A stretch of DNA of 64,000 nt, taken from positions 186,001-250,000 of the forward strand of contig NZ_AP022614.1 in assembly GCF_010730575.1 (NCBI RefSeq), in the 5' to 3' direction. The position numbers were made by a program, and so were the translations under genes. Shown here one piece after another: positions 37,870-46,625 of this stretch. The notes under the pieces were generated by a model that saw only the letters and a list, made by a program, of their open reading frames with translations, was not told the origin of the DNA and did no database searches. This stretch comes from Mycobacterium parmense (GTDB taxonomy: Bacteria > Actinomycetota > Actinomycetes > Mycobacteriales > Mycobacteriaceae). The first letter of the stretch is position 1; every line of letters starts with the position of its first letter.

Positions 37870-38454
37870 TCAGTGGCCCGGCACGTTACCGATCAGCTCG
37901 ACCGCGTTGCCGTTCCAGTGGAAGCGCACGTCGGTGTTCAGGCCGTTCAAGCCGCCCGGATAGGTCAGCGCCACGGTGTCCCCGGTGGTCTGCGCCGGGT
38001 CAATGCCGTTGAAGCCGTACGTGTCCGGGACCCCCTGCGGGATGAACTGCCCGAGATGGAACAGCACGGCCCGCGTCGTGGGGTTGACGGCGTTGGTGTT
38101 GGCCTTCACGATCACCGCCGACAGCTGAGCGCACTGGTTGTAGTTGCCGGCCAGCGGCTCGGGGTTCCACGGCTGCTGACTGCGCGGGTCACGGGGCAGT
38201 TCGGACACCACCTTCGCGATGGCCGGCGCGGCGAGGTTGACCGCGCAGGGATCCGCGGGCGTGCTGACGCCCGGCGCCGCCGCGGCCGACGTCGGGATCG
38301 GCGTCGCGGGAGCGGTGATCGACGGCGTGATGCTCGTCGGCTGCGGCGTCTTCGCGACGGTTGAGTCGCCGGACCCGCAGCCCGGCGTCGCGGCGATCAG
38401 GAGGGCGGCGGCCAGCCCGGTCAGGGGCTTGGCACGGCAGGCTAACGACCACAC
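37870..38454 (-). CDS. lprE: Lipoprotein LprE
   Basis: A 194-residue lipoprotein with signal peptide ending at ATPGC (cysteine near residue 26) and a Thr/Pro/Ala-rich linker before a folded domain of the LppP/LprE type (LAAPAIAKVVSELPRDPRSQQPWNPEPLAGNYNQCAQLSAVIV). The two later cysteines may pair in a disulfide. Start GTG 38454. Its gene is divergent from deaD, with a 130-base space holding repeats and a hairpin. In tuberculosis LprE is a surface lipoprotein; the molecular task is unknown. Confidence 0.88.
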   Translation of the reverse strand: MWSLACRAKPLTGLAAALLIAATPGCGSGDSTVAKTPQPTSITPSITAPATPIPTSAAAAPGVSTPADPCAVNLAAPAIAKVVSELPRDPRSQQPWNPEPLAGNYNQCAQLSAVIVKANTNAVNPTTRAVLFHLGQFIPQGVPDTYGFNGIDPAQTTGDTVALTYPGGLNGLNTDVRFHWNGNAVELIGNVPGH

Positions 38455-38508
38455 ATCGACGCACCGTACCGTCCTCGGGCCGACCGGTGTGACAGGCGTG
38501 CCCGCGTG

Positions 38509-38555
38509 CCGCCGCGCTCGGCTACAGCGACCCGCCGCGCTCGGCTACGCCGAGC
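38509..38555. repeat. 17-bp direct repeat and 7-bp hairpin between lprE and deaD
   Basis: CCGCCGCGCTCGGCTAC occurs at 38509-38525 and again at 38532-38548. The second copy continues into a perfect stem-loop GCTCGGC-TAC-GCCGAGC (38539-38555), about 30 bases upstream of the deaD ATG. Such repeats share a core with the longer repeat at 58.8 kb. In the deaD transcript the hairpin would form in the 5' leader. Confidence 0.6.
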
Positions 38556-38584
38556 TTGCGGCCCCCAACTAGACTCCGTGGGCG

Positions 38585-40300
38585 ATGAACCTCCCGGACA
38601 GCTCACCCGACGCTGCCTCACCCACCTTCGCCGACCTGCGCATTCACCCATCCGTCTTGCGTGCGCTGGCCGACGTCGGCTACGAGTCACCCACCGGCAT
38701 CCAGGCCGCCACCATCCCGGCCCTGATGGCGGGCTCTGACGTCGTCGGACTGGCACAGACCGGCACCGGCAAGACGGCGGCATTCGCGATCCCGATCCTT
38801 TCCAAGATCGACGTCACCAGCAAGGCGACCCAGGCGCTGGTGCTGGCGCCCACCCGCGAGCTGGCCCTGCAGGTCGCCGAGGCGTTCAGCCGCTACGGGG
38901 CCCACCTGCCGCAGATCAACGTGCTGCCCATCTACGGCGGATCGTCCTACACCGTGCAACTGGCCGGTCTGAGGCGCGGCGCGCAGGTGGTCGTCGGCAC
39001 GCCCGGCCGGGTCATCGACCATCTCGAGCGGGGAACACTGGACCTCTCGCGCGTCGACTACCTCGTGCTCGACGAGGCCGACGAGATGCTGACCATGGGG
39101 TTTGCCGAGGACGTCGAGCGCATCCTGGCCGACACCCCGGAGTACAAGCAGGTCGCCCTCTTCTCGGCGACCATGCCCCCGGCGATCCGCAAGCTCACCA
39201 CCAAGTACCTGCACGACCCTTTCGAGGTCACCTCCAAGGCGAAAACCGCCACCGCCGAAAACATCTCGCAGCGTTACATCCAGGTCGCCGGTCCCCGCAA
39301 GATGGACGCCCTGACCCGTGTCCTCGAGGTCGAGCCCTTCGAGGCGATGATCGTGTTCGTCCGCACCAAGCAGGCCACCGAGGAGGTGGCCGAAAAGCTG
39401 CGGGCCCGCGGCTTCTCCGCGGCCGCCATCAACGGTGACATCGCGCAGGCGCAACGGGAGCGGACCATCGCCGCGCTGCGCGACGGCAGCCTCGACATCC
39501 TGGTCGCCACCGACGTGGCCGCGCGCGGGCTGGACGTCGAGCGGATATCGCACGTGCTCAACTACGACATCCCGCACGACACCGAGTCCTACGTCCACCG
39601 CATCGGGCGGACCGGTCGGGCGGGGCGTTCGGGGAGTGCACTGCTGTTCGTCTCGCCGCGGGAGCGCCACCTGCTCAGGGCGATCGAGAAGGCCACGCGC
39701 CAGTCGCTCACCGAGGCCGAACTGCCCACGGTCGAAGACGTCAACGCTCAGCGGGTGGCGAAGTTCGCCGACTCCATCACCGGCGCGCTGGGCGCCCCCG
39801 GCATCGAGTTGTTCCGCAAATTGGTGCAGGACTACGAACGCGAGCACGACGTTCCGATGGCGGACATCGCCGCGGCGCTGGCGGTCCAGTCCCGCGACGG
39901 CGAGGCGTTCCTCATGGCACCCGAGCCACCGGCCGAGCGCACCAGACGGCACGGCGACGACGGCCGGGACCGCGCCGAAAAGCCGCGGAACACACGCCCG
40001 TTCGCCACGTATCGCATCGCCGTGGGCAAACGGCACAAGATCGGGCCGGGCGCAATCGTGGGCGCCATCGCCAACGAGGGCGGCCTGCATCGCAGCGACT
40101 TCGGCCACATCGCCATCGGGCCCGACTTCTCGCTGGTGGAGCTGCCCGCGAAGCTGACGCGTGAGACGCTGAAAAAGCTGGACAAGACCCGCATCTCGGG
40201 GGTGTTGATCGACCTGAAGCCCGAGAGGTCGCCGGGAAAGCCGCCCGGCAAATACCGCGGCCGTGACGGCGGCAACCCGCGCGGAAAACACGCGGGATGA
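38585..40300 (+). CDS. deaD: DEAD-box ATP-dependent RNA helicase (CshA/DeaD type)
   Basis: A 571-residue helicase that unwinds structured RNA in ribosome assembly and cold or stress adaptation. Q motif in FADLRIHPSVLRALADVG...PTGIQ, motif I AQTGTGKT, Ia PTRELALQ, II DEAD, III SAT, and VI HRIGRTGRAGR. The C-terminal part has a DbpA/CsdA-type RNA-binding domain (YRIAVGKRHKIGPGAIVGAIANEGG) and a basic Gly/Lys tail. Its TGA overlaps the ATG of the acyltransferase gene (ATGA at 40297-40300). Confidence 0.94.
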   Translation: MNLPDSSPDAASPTFADLRIHPSVLRALADVGYESPTGIQAATIPALMAGSDVVGLAQTGTGKTAAFAIPILSKIDVTSKATQALVLAPTRELALQVAEAFSRYGAHLPQINVLPIYGGSSYTVQLAGLRRGAQVVVGTPGRVIDHLERGTLDLSRVDYLVLDEADEMLTMGFAEDVERILADTPEYKQVALFSATMPPAIRKLTTKYLHDPFEVTSKAKTATAENISQRYIQVAGPRKMDALTRVLEVEPFEAMIVFVRTKQATEEVAEKLRARGFSAAAINGDIAQAQRERTIAALRDGSLDILVATDVAARGLDVERISHVLNYDIPHDTESYVHRIGRTGRAGRSGSALLFVSPRERHLLRAIEKATRQSLTEAELPTVEDVNAQRVAKFADSITGALGAPGIELFRKLVQDYEREHDVPMADIAAALAVQSRDGEAFLMAPEPPAERTRRHGDDGRDRAEKPRNTRPFATYRIAVGKRHKIGPGAIVGAIANEGGLHRSDFGHIAIGPDFSLVELPAKLTRETLKKLDKTRISGVLIDLKPERSPGKPPGKYRGRDGGNPRGKHAG

Positions 40301-41439
40301 CCCTGTCCGAGGAGATGGACGCCCAGGGCGGCCTCGAGCAGACCTCTCGCGTCGACCGGGTCGCCTCGCTGACGGGAATACGCGCGGTGGCCGCCCTCCT
40401 GGTCGTCGGCACCCACGCCGCCTACACCACCGGGAAGTACACCCACGGCTACTGGGGGCTGGTGGGCGCCCGATTGGAGGTCGGCGTGCCGATCTTCTTC
40501 GTACTGTCGGGCTACCTGCTGTTCGGCCCGTGGGTCAAGTCTGCCGCCACCGGTGTCGCCCCGCCGTCGCTGAGTCGTTATGCGCGGCACCGGGTTCGGC
40601 GCATCATGCCGGCGTATGTGATCACCGTGCTGTTCGCCTACGTGCTGTACCACTTCCGCGAGGCGGGCCCGAACCCCGGACACTCCTGGCTGGGGCTCGC
40701 GCGCAATCTCACCCTGACGCAGATCTACTGCGACGGTTACCTCGGCAAGTATCTGCACCAGGGTCTGACCCAGATGTGGAGCCTGGCGGTGGAGGCGTCG
40801 TTCTACGTGATCCTGCCGCTTCTGGCGTATGGGTTGCTGGTGCTGATCTGTCGGCGACGTTGGCAACCCCGGTTGATGCTCGGCGCCCTGGCCGCGCTGG
40901 CGCTGATCAGCCCGGCATGGCTGGTGCTGGTGCACGCCGATCACTGGTTCCCCGACGGCGCCCGGCTGTGGTTGCCCACTTACCTGGCCTGGTTTCTCGG
41001 CGGCATGGCACTGGCCGTGCTGCAGGCGATGGGGGTGCGCGGGTACGCCTTCGTGGCCATACCGCTGGCGACGATATGTTATTTCATCGTCGCGACCCCC
41101 ATCGCCGGTGCGCCCACGACCTCTCCCGCCTCGCTGAACGAGGCGGTTGTCAAGACCGTGTTCTACGCCGTGATCGCCACGCTGGCCGTGGCCCCGCTGG
41201 CTCTCGGCGACCACGGGTGGTACTACCAACTGCTGGCCACCCGGCCGATGGTATGGCTGGGCGAGATCTCCTACGAGATCTTCCTCATCCACCTGATCAC
41301 CATGGAGTTCGCGATGGTGTACGTGGTACGGGCGCACGTCTACACCGGCTCGATGCTGTACCTGTTCGTGGCGACAATGGTGCTCACCATCCCGCTGGCC
41401 TGGCTGCTGCACCGTTTCACGCGGGTGCGGCAGAACTAG
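40297..41439 (+). CDS. Membrane acyltransferase-3 (OafA/YrhL-like, Rv1254-like)
   Basis: A 380-residue integral membrane acyltransferase with about ten helices. The family motif in the first segment, VASLTGIRAVAALLVVGTHAAYTTGKY, contains the conserved histidine, and RYARHRVRRIMPAYVITV and SLAVEASFYVILPLL follow (E-x-x-F-Y). These enzymes acylate sugars or lipids on the cell envelope. Start is ATG within the deaD stop. The stop shares CTAG with the convergent TetR gene (41436-41439). Substrate unknown. Confidence 0.88.
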   Translation: MTLSEEMDAQGGLEQTSRVDRVASLTGIRAVAALLVVGTHAAYTTGKYTHGYWGLVGARLEVGVPIFFVLSGYLLFGPWVKSAATGVAPPSLSRYARHRVRRIMPAYVITVLFAYVLYHFREAGPNPGHSWLGLARNLTLTQIYCDGYLGKYLHQGLTQMWSLAVEASFYVILPLLAYGLLVLICRRRWQPRLMLGALAALALISPAWLVLVHADHWFPDGARLWLPTYLAWFLGGMALAVLQAMGVRGYAFVAIPLATICYFIVATPIAGAPTTSPASLNEAVVKTVFYAVIATLAVAPLALGDHGWYYQLLATRPMVWLGEISYEIFLIHLITMEFAMVYVVRAHVYTGSMLYLFVATMVLTIPLAWLLHRFTRVRQN

Positions 41440-42014
41440 CGGCCGGCGCCGAGCGGGGCCACCGTGGGGACGACGAACTCCTCGATCATCGCCCGCTCGT
41501 CGGCCTCGTCGCTGCCCGGAAACAGCAGCAATGACGTCAGAACCCGCACCACCCAGCGCGCCCGGCGTTGCACGACGGCGGGATCCTCCGGGCCCAGCGA
41601 GTTCACGAAGGCGGCGGCCAGCGCCGTGATCACCTCGGAGCGCCCGGCCAGCTCCCCGCCGATCGGCGGGCGGCTGGCCGCGAACCACGACGCCAGCGCG
41701 GGGCTGTCGCGGACCATCCGCAACACCGCGGTGATGCTCGCGACCAGCCGCTCGCGTGGGTCGTCGATTCCCTCGATCCGCTCCGTGACCGCGCGGCTCA
41801 ACCGGTGCGTTTCGCGGTGCACATACGCCGTCCGCAGCGCCTCGCGGTTGTCGAAGTAGCGGTACAGCGTCGCGCGGGAACACCCCGCGGCAGTGGCGAT
41901 TTCGCTCATCCCGATCGTGGTCGGGTCGCGCTCGGTGAAGAGCCGCTCGGCGGCGTCGAGGATCCGGTCCGCGGCCACCTCGACGCGCCGGGTCCCCAGC
42001 CAGTCGCCGGGCAT
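41436..42014 (-). CDS. TetR-family regulator next to cyp130 (Rv1255c-like)
   Basis: A 192-residue regulator. The N-terminal HTH runs from VAADRILDAAERLFTERDP to IATAAGCSRATLYRYFDNREAL; the rest is a helical ligand domain. It lies downstream of cyp130, with its ATG overlapping the cyp130 stop by one base (TGATG), so both are made from one transcript. The inverted repeat in the cyp130 promoter (43269-43288) is a plausible target; this is inference. Confidence 0.9.
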   Translation of the reverse strand: MPGDWLGTRRVEVAADRILDAAERLFTERDPTTIGMSEIATAAGCSRATLYRYFDNREALRTAYVHRETHRLSRAVTERIEGIDDPRERLVASITAVLRMVRDSPALASWFAASRPPIGGELAGRSEVITALAAAFVNSLGPEDPAVVQRRARWVVRVLTSLLLFPGSDEADERAMIEEFVVPTVAPLGAGR

Positions 42015-43255
42015 CAGGATTTCACCCGGATGGGCACCGACAGCGGGCGCCGCACGTAACTGCCTCCCGCCCAGACTATTCCAGGGTAATCCACGTCGAA
42101 GTCAGGGCAGCGGTCCAGCAGCTCGGTCAGCGCAACCCGGGATTGCATGCGGGCCGCGGCCGCGCCCAGGCAGTGGTGCGCGCCGTGGCTGAAAGTGAGG
42201 ATGTTGCGCGGGCGCCGGGTCACGTCGAGTTCGCCTGCGGTGGGCCCGTATTGGCGTTCGTCGCGGTTGGCCGAACCATAGAGCAGCAACGCCCTGCGCC
42301 CGGCTGGGATCGTCGTGTCACCGATCGTCACGTCGCGGGTGACCGTGCGCGCCAGACCCTGCACCGGCGAGGTGAGGCGGAGCAGCTCGTCGACCGCATC
42401 GGGGATGAGGCTCGGGTTGTCCACCAACAACTCTCGCTGGTCGGGTCGCTGGGCGAGCAGCGGCACCGATCCGCCCAGCATGCCGGTGACGGTGTCGTTG
42501 CCACCGGTGACCATCGTGAAGGTGAACGCCAAAATCGACAGGGTGCCCGAAATGTCGCCGTCGGCACCGACCCCGGCGGCGACCAGGTGGGAAATGGTGT
42601 CGTCGCCGGGCTCGGCGCGGCGCCGTTCGATGAGCCCGGTGAAGTAGGCCATCATCGACCCCACCGCATCACCGACGGTTTCCAGCGCACCCCCGACGCC
42701 GCCTTCGGCGGTGTTTGCCGCGACGATCGCCTGGGTCCAGCCGTCGAACTGCGCCCAATCCTGCTCGGGCACCCCGAGATAGTGCGCGACCACCATCGAC
42801 GGCAGCGGCTTGAACAGCTCGGTGACGATGTCGCCGCCGCCGTCCGCGCGCAGCCGCTCGATGCGCTCGACGACGAACTCGCGCACCTTGGGCTCCACCG
42901 CCTCGACCTGTCGCGGCGTGAAGCCGCGTGACACCAGTTTGCGGAACTCGGTGTGCGCGGGGGGATCCTGCATCACAAACGGCGGATTATCCTGCAGTCC
43001 AATCATTTCCAGGTCGCCATAGCTGACGGTCAGCCCCTGGGCGGAGGAGAAGGTCTCGTGGTCGCGGGCCGCCGCCCAGACGTCGGCATGGCGGGACAGC
43101 ACGTAGTAGTCGTCCTCGGGATGTTTGGGAGGCACGACGTGGTGAACGGGATCGTGTTCGCGCAGCGCGCGATACATCGGCCAGGGGTTCGGCCACGTCT
43201 CGGCGGTGGCGAGCTCGAACCTGACCTGAGGGCTGTGAGACATCAACGCCGTCAT
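42014..43255 (-). CDS. cyp130: Cytochrome P450 CYP130
   Basis: A 413-residue P450. I-helix oxygen-binding region AFTFTMVTGGNDTVTGML, ExxR helix ELLRLTS, heme-binding loop FSHGAHHCLGAAAARMQ with the ligating cysteine. It follows tuberculosis CYP130 closely, with a small insertion near residue 185 (EGGVGGALETVGDAVGS). The ATG lies exactly where transcription should start from the -35/-10 pair upstream, suggesting a leaderless mRNA. Native substrate of CYP130 is not known to me; the purified enzyme binds azole drugs. Confidence 0.94.
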   Translation of the reverse strand: MTALMSHSPQVRFELATAETWPNPWPMYRALREHDPVHHVVPPKHPEDDYYVLSRHADVWAAARDHETFSSAQGLTVSYGDLEMIGLQDNPPFVMQDPPAHTEFRKLVSRGFTPRQVEAVEPKVREFVVERIERLRADGGGDIVTELFKPLPSMVVAHYLGVPEQDWAQFDGWTQAIVAANTAEGGVGGALETVGDAVGSMMAYFTGLIERRRAEPGDDTISHLVAAGVGADGDISGTLSILAFTFTMVTGGNDTVTGMLGGSVPLLAQRPDQRELLVDNPSLIPDAVDELLRLTSPVQGLARTVTRDVTIGDTTIPAGRRALLLYGSANRDERQYGPTAGELDVTRRPRNILTFSHGAHHCLGAAAARMQSRVALTELLDRCPDFDVDYPGIVWAGGSYVRRPLSVPIRVKS

Positions 43256-43261
43256 GTCTCA

Positions 43262-43290
43262 TTTGTACGACAGTCTCCGCGAGATGTCAA
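43262..43290 (-). promoter_or_regulatory. cyp130 promoter with overlapping inverted repeat (leaderless start)
   Basis: On the minus strand TTGACA (43290-43285) and TACAAA (43267-43262) are separated by exactly 17 bases. The expected start point, seven bases past the -10, is the A of the cyp130 ATG (43255). Spacer and -35 overlap a near-palindrome GACA(g)TCTC-cgc-GAGATGTC (43269-43288), a likely operator. Confidence 0.65.
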
Positions 43291-43540
43291 CAACCCGCCG
43301 AACGTACGGTGTGACCAAGGAGGCAACAAGCGTTCAGCGGGCCGCCGACCCCGTCGGCCGCGGGAGCCTTGACTGCGAGCCTCCCAGCGTCAAACTTGCA
43401 CCAGACGCAAACTTGCGCGCCCCGCAGCTTTCGCTATTCTGGCGTGCATCGACACCTCATCACCGAAGCGTTCGGGGCACGGACTGCGCGAGCGCAAGAA
43501 ACTGCAGACCCGCGACGCGCTAGCCGCAGCGGCGGCGCGG

Positions 43541-44095
43541 TTGGCGCTCGAACGCGGGCTCGACGCGCTGCGGGTCGAAGACATCGCCGCCGCCGCGAAC
43601 GTCTCAGCGCGCACTTTCAACAATTACTTCGACAGCAAGTACGCGGCGCTGACCGCGCGCTACGTCGATCGAATGCGCCATGCCGCCCTCGCCTTGGAGG
43701 AACGCCCGGACGGCGAGCCGCTTTGGGAGGCGATCATCGAAGCTCTGCTGGAACAATGGGGCAGCTACGGTCGCGGGCACACGCAGCCGGACCGGGCGAC
43801 CATCGCCGAGCTGCGGCTGATCTATGGGGCGCCGGCACTGCAAGGCGACATTCTGGCCGACGCCCTGTCCGTTGGCCACCCGTTCACCGCGGCCGTCGCA
43901 GCCCGCGTGGGGGCCGATGCGGACGGGGACCTGTACCCGCGGCTGGTGACTGCGGTCGTTACCGCCGCAACTCAGGCGGCGATCGCCACCTTCCTGGCGG
44001 CTGATCCGCCCGTCGCACTGGTACCGCTGCTGCGCCACGCCCTCACCGAAGTCGCCGCCGGTCTGCCTGAGCCGAAGCGAACCGATACCGCATGA
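43541..44095 (+). CDS. TetR-family regulator with no canonical start before its first helix
   Basis: From TTG 43541 this gives 184 residues, including VEDIAAAANVSARTFNNYFDSKY, the TetR recognition helix. However the reading frame is open back to the TGA ending near 43368, and the codons from about 43475 spell GHGLRERKKLQTRDALAAAAARLALERG, which is the normal helix 1 of the domain. No ATG, GTG or TTG lies in that stretch; only CTG 43484 or ATT 43436 could serve, while GTG 43444 is in another frame. So either a rare start or a frameshift is involved. It is transcribed toward the alpha/beta hydrolase gene 120 bases on, which it may control. Confidence 0.75.
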   Translation: MALERGLDALRVEDIAAAANVSARTFNNYFDSKYAALTARYVDRMRHAALALEERPDGEPLWEAIIEALLEQWGSYGRGHTQPDRATIAELRLIYGAPALQGDILADALSVGHPFTAAVAARVGADADGDLYPRLVTAVVTAATQAAIATFLAADPPVALVPLLRHALTEVAAGLPEPKRTDTA

Positions 44096-44215
44096 CCGAG
44101 GTGGCCCCGGCTTTCCTCGCACCGGTGAACTGCCGACACGGGGCGCCGATCTGGAGCGAAAAATGAAGCGCGACGGGCTCAAATGGCTGACCGACCCGGG
44201 AGCAGGAGATCACCA

Positions 44216-45133
44216 GTGACAGATGCGAGTGAGCTCGGAATGATCCAGGAGGTCGCTGAACGCTGGGGCAAACTCCTCGGGCAGTGCTCCCCGATGCATA
44301 TCCCCGACGGCGCCGCCGACCTACCGCTACACGTGACTCACTGGGGTGACACCGGGCCGGACGTCTTACTGGTCCACGGTGGCGTCCAGGGCGGCATCGG
44401 TGGCGGCCCGGCCAATTTCGGCGGGCAGCGACCGCTGGCCGATCAGGGATGGCGGCTTAAATTGGTCGACCGCCCCGGCTTTGGGGCCAGCCCGTCGCGC
44501 GGGCCTGACAACATGCAGACCGACGCCGAACTGATCGCCGGACTTCTGGGCGACCGCAGCCACCTAATCGGCCACTCGTTTGGCGGTGCCGTGGCGCTGC
44601 TCGCAGCGGCCCAGCGTCCCGCAGCGGTCGCCTCGCTGATCCTGATCGAGCCGGCGCTACAGGCGATGGTCGCCGCCGACACCGAAAGTATGGCCGCCCC
44701 CGATGTCCAGGAGGGGACCCGGATCGTGGTGGATGCGCTGCTCGAATCCGAGACGCCGGCCGAGTTCGCCCGGTCTTTCGCGCAGCGTCTCGGCAACGGC
44801 GCGGCCGAGGGGCCCAACCCGTCTGCGGCAATGCTGGAAGTGGACCCCGCACGCGCCCACGGCCTTGGCTGCTCGCTGCTGCAGGCACAGATGGCGACGC
44901 CAGAAGTGTTGACGAGGGCAGCCAAGACCGTCGTCGACGCGCAGCTTGCGGTGTTGGTGATATCCGGAGGGTACACACCGAACCAGGATTCGGTCGGGCG
45001 GGCGCTGGCGCGTTTGCTGGCAGGCCGTCACGTCATCGTTCGTTCACCGAATCACTTTGTACAGGAAGAGAACCCAGACGAATTCAACGAGGTCGTCGAC
45101 GCCTTCATGCGGGACAGCGACGGCGCGCACTAA
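44216..45133 (+). CDS. Alpha/beta hydrolase
   Basis: A 305-residue hydrolase. Oxyanion-hole segment VLLVHGGVQGG, nucleophile elbow LIGHSFGGAVAL with Ser as nucleophile, and a C-terminal HFVQEENPDEF histidine for the triad. GTG 44216 is chosen since AGGAG (44204-44208) is seven bases upstream; ATG 44183 in the same frame lacks such a site. Substrate unknown. It belongs to a patch not present between Rv1256c and Rv1257c in M. tuberculosis, and may be controlled by the preceding TetR. Confidence 0.85.
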   Translation: MTDASELGMIQEVAERWGKLLGQCSPMHIPDGAADLPLHVTHWGDTGPDVLLVHGGVQGGIGGGPANFGGQRPLADQGWRLKLVDRPGFGASPSRGPDNMQTDAELIAGLLGDRSHLIGHSFGGAVALLAAAQRPAAVASLILIEPALQAMVAADTESMAAPDVQEGTRIVVDALLESETPAEFARSFAQRLGNGAAEGPNPSAAMLEVDPARAHGLGCSLLQAQMATPEVLTRAAKTVVDAQLAVLVISGGYTPNQDSVGRALARLLAGRHVIVRSPNHFVQEENPDEFNEVVDAFMRDSDGAH

Positions 45134-45256
45134 GCCGGTTGGCGTTGCCGCTCCGATCTGCCGCCACCTGGGCGAATCGATCGAAGCCGCCCGGGCACCG
45201 CGGTCACCGCGCTGGCTGTCAGGCACTGCATCAAGGACCAAACCGATTGGGGCCCT

Positions 45257-45895
45257 CTATCCGAAGACGGCCAGCTCCATGCCTTTGTCGAGCGGCAGGG
45301 AAGTGCTGACGTAACCGTTCTCGGGGGTGTGAATGTAGTTGAGGTAGCTTCGCTTCGGGTCGAGGTTGACGTTGTCACCGAGGATGAGTGCGCCGGGCGC
45401 CAGGACCGGCTCGAGGATTTTGACGACCTCCAGGTCGAGATCGGGCCAGCCGTCGAGTAACACGAACTGCACCGGGCCTTCGATTGTGGTGAGGGTGCTG
45501 CGGGCGTCGCCTTCCAGGATGGTGATCAGGTCAGCGACCCCGGCTTCGGCAAACGTTGCGCGGGCCGCCGCCAGCTTGCGAGAGCTCATCTCGGTGGTGA
45601 CGATGTGTCCGGTTCCGTTGTCGCGGACGGCGGCTGCCAGGTGCAGTGTCGAGATCCCGTACGACATGCCGTATTCCACGATCGTCGTCGGTTTGACCGC
45701 ACGAACGAGGCTGTAGAGCAGTCGGCCCGATTCGGGGGCTACGGACAGGTAGTAGTCCTGGCACGCGTCGGCCCGTTCGTCGATCGGGTAGTCAGTAGGA
45801 GACATGCCCTGTCGGCGCTTGCTATCCAGCTGCGCATTGGCGAATAGGCGAGTGATGATCGAGGCGTATTGAGGTTGATTGAGGGTCGCAGTCAC
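45257..45895 (-). CDS. O-methyltransferase (class I, catechol-OMT-like)
   Basis: A 212-residue SAM-dependent methyltransferase: motif I VEYGMSYGISTLHLAAAV, VTTEMSSRKLAAAR with the ribose-binding acidic residue, LEGDARSTL, and VQFVLLDGWPDLDLEV, then LGDNVNLDPKRS. It is divergent from a TetR gene with only 52 bases between, and that gap holds a strong palindrome, so the TetR very probably controls this enzyme. GC content and codon choice are slightly less extreme than in neighbouring core genes, suggesting acquisition. Substrate unknown, likely a small phenolic or drug-like compound. Confidence 0.87.
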   Translation of the reverse strand: MTATLNQPQYASIITRLFANAQLDSKRRQGMSPTDYPIDERADACQDYYLSVAPESGRLLYSLVRAVKPTTIVEYGMSYGISTLHLAAAVRDNGTGHIVTTEMSSRKLAAARATFAEAGVADLITILEGDARSTLTTIEGPVQFVLLDGWPDLDLEVVKILEPVLAPGALILGDNVNLDPKRSYLNYIHTPENGYVSTSLPLDKGMELAVFG

Positions 45896-45904
45896 CCCGC
45901 TAGA

Positions 45905-45931
45905 CTAGACGCACCGTTGCGTATTGTCTAG
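45905..45931. promoter_or_regulatory. Nested palindromic operator between the O-methyltransferase and its TetR
   Basis: The outer arms are CTAGAC (45905-45910) and GTCTAG (45926-45931), enclosing perfect inner arms ACGCA (45909-45913) and TGCGT (45918-45922) around CCGT. It lies in the 52-base divergent gap, 10 bases from the methyltransferase ATG and 17 from the TetR GTG, ideal for shared repression. Confidence 0.65.
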
Positions 45932-45947
45932 AAAGGCATGGTGTTAG

Positions 45948-46625
45948 GTGAGCAGTGTGTCCGATATCCCATCGCATCGCGGCAACCGGCACGGGCGCAG
46001 TGAGGCCGCACGTGCGGCCGTTCTTCGCGCCGCCGACGACCTACTCGTGGAGAAAGGCTTCATGGCAGTGACCGTCGAGGGCATCGCCAAGGCGGCCGGA
46101 GTGGCAAAACAAACCGTCTACCGCTGGTGGAACTCCAAAACCGAGGTCTTGATGGATGCCTTCCTCGAAGACGCGGCCGCCGACCTTGAACCGCCCGACA
46201 CCGGCACTCTCGAGACTGATCTGCGCGCACACTTGCGCTCCACAGCAGCATTCCTCACCGTCGACGACGCCGGCGCCGTGTATCGCGCACTCGTGGGTCA
46301 GGCGCAACACGATCCGGAGCTTGCCAACACATTTCGAGCCCGCTACCTCAGCGATCAGCGAAGTCGAGACCAAAAGCCGTTCGAACGTGCAATCTCTCGC
46401 GGTGAGTTATCACCCGACACCGATATGCCCGCGCTGGCGGAGAAGCTCGTGGGGCCCATGCACTATCGGGTAATCGTGACGGGTGAACCGATCGATGACA
46501 CCTTCATCGACGCCGTTATCGATGACGTCCTGTCGATATGCCATCTTCGGTGGACGCCGGATGCGCCACCGCCGGAGACGCGCACTGCACCAGCACCCGA
46601 TGGCAAACCCAGGCGTCAGTGCTAG
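45948..46625 (+). CDS. TetR-family regulator divergent to the O-methyltransferase
   Basis: A 225-residue regulator with N-terminal HTH (RAAVLRAADDLLVEKGF to IAKAAGVAKQTVYRWWNSKTEVL). The WWNSKTEVL ending is typical of the AcrR-C/TetR_C_16-like group. GTG 45948 follows GTTAGG weakly; no better site is apparent. The last codon region carries a 14-base tandem duplication that includes the stop. Divergent position and operator indicate it represses the O-methyltransferase and itself. Confidence 0.88.
   Translation: MSSVSDIPSHRGNRHGRSEAARAAVLRAADDLLVEKGFMAVTVEGIAKAAGVAKQTVYRWWNSKTEVLMDAFLEDAAADLEPPDTGTLETDLRAHLRSTAAFLTVDDAGAVYRALVGQAQHDPELANTFRARYLSDQRSRDQKPFERAISRGELSPDTDMPALAEKLVGPMHYRVIVTGEPIDDTFIDAVIDDVLSICHLRWTPDAPPPETRTAPAPDGKPRRQC

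Noticed and set aside
43369..44004. Overlapping frame with GTG 43444 (LVHRHLITEAFGARTARA) across the TetR gene
   Set aside because: Its product has no resemblance to any domain beyond low-complexity Arg; the other frame encodes the TetR fold.
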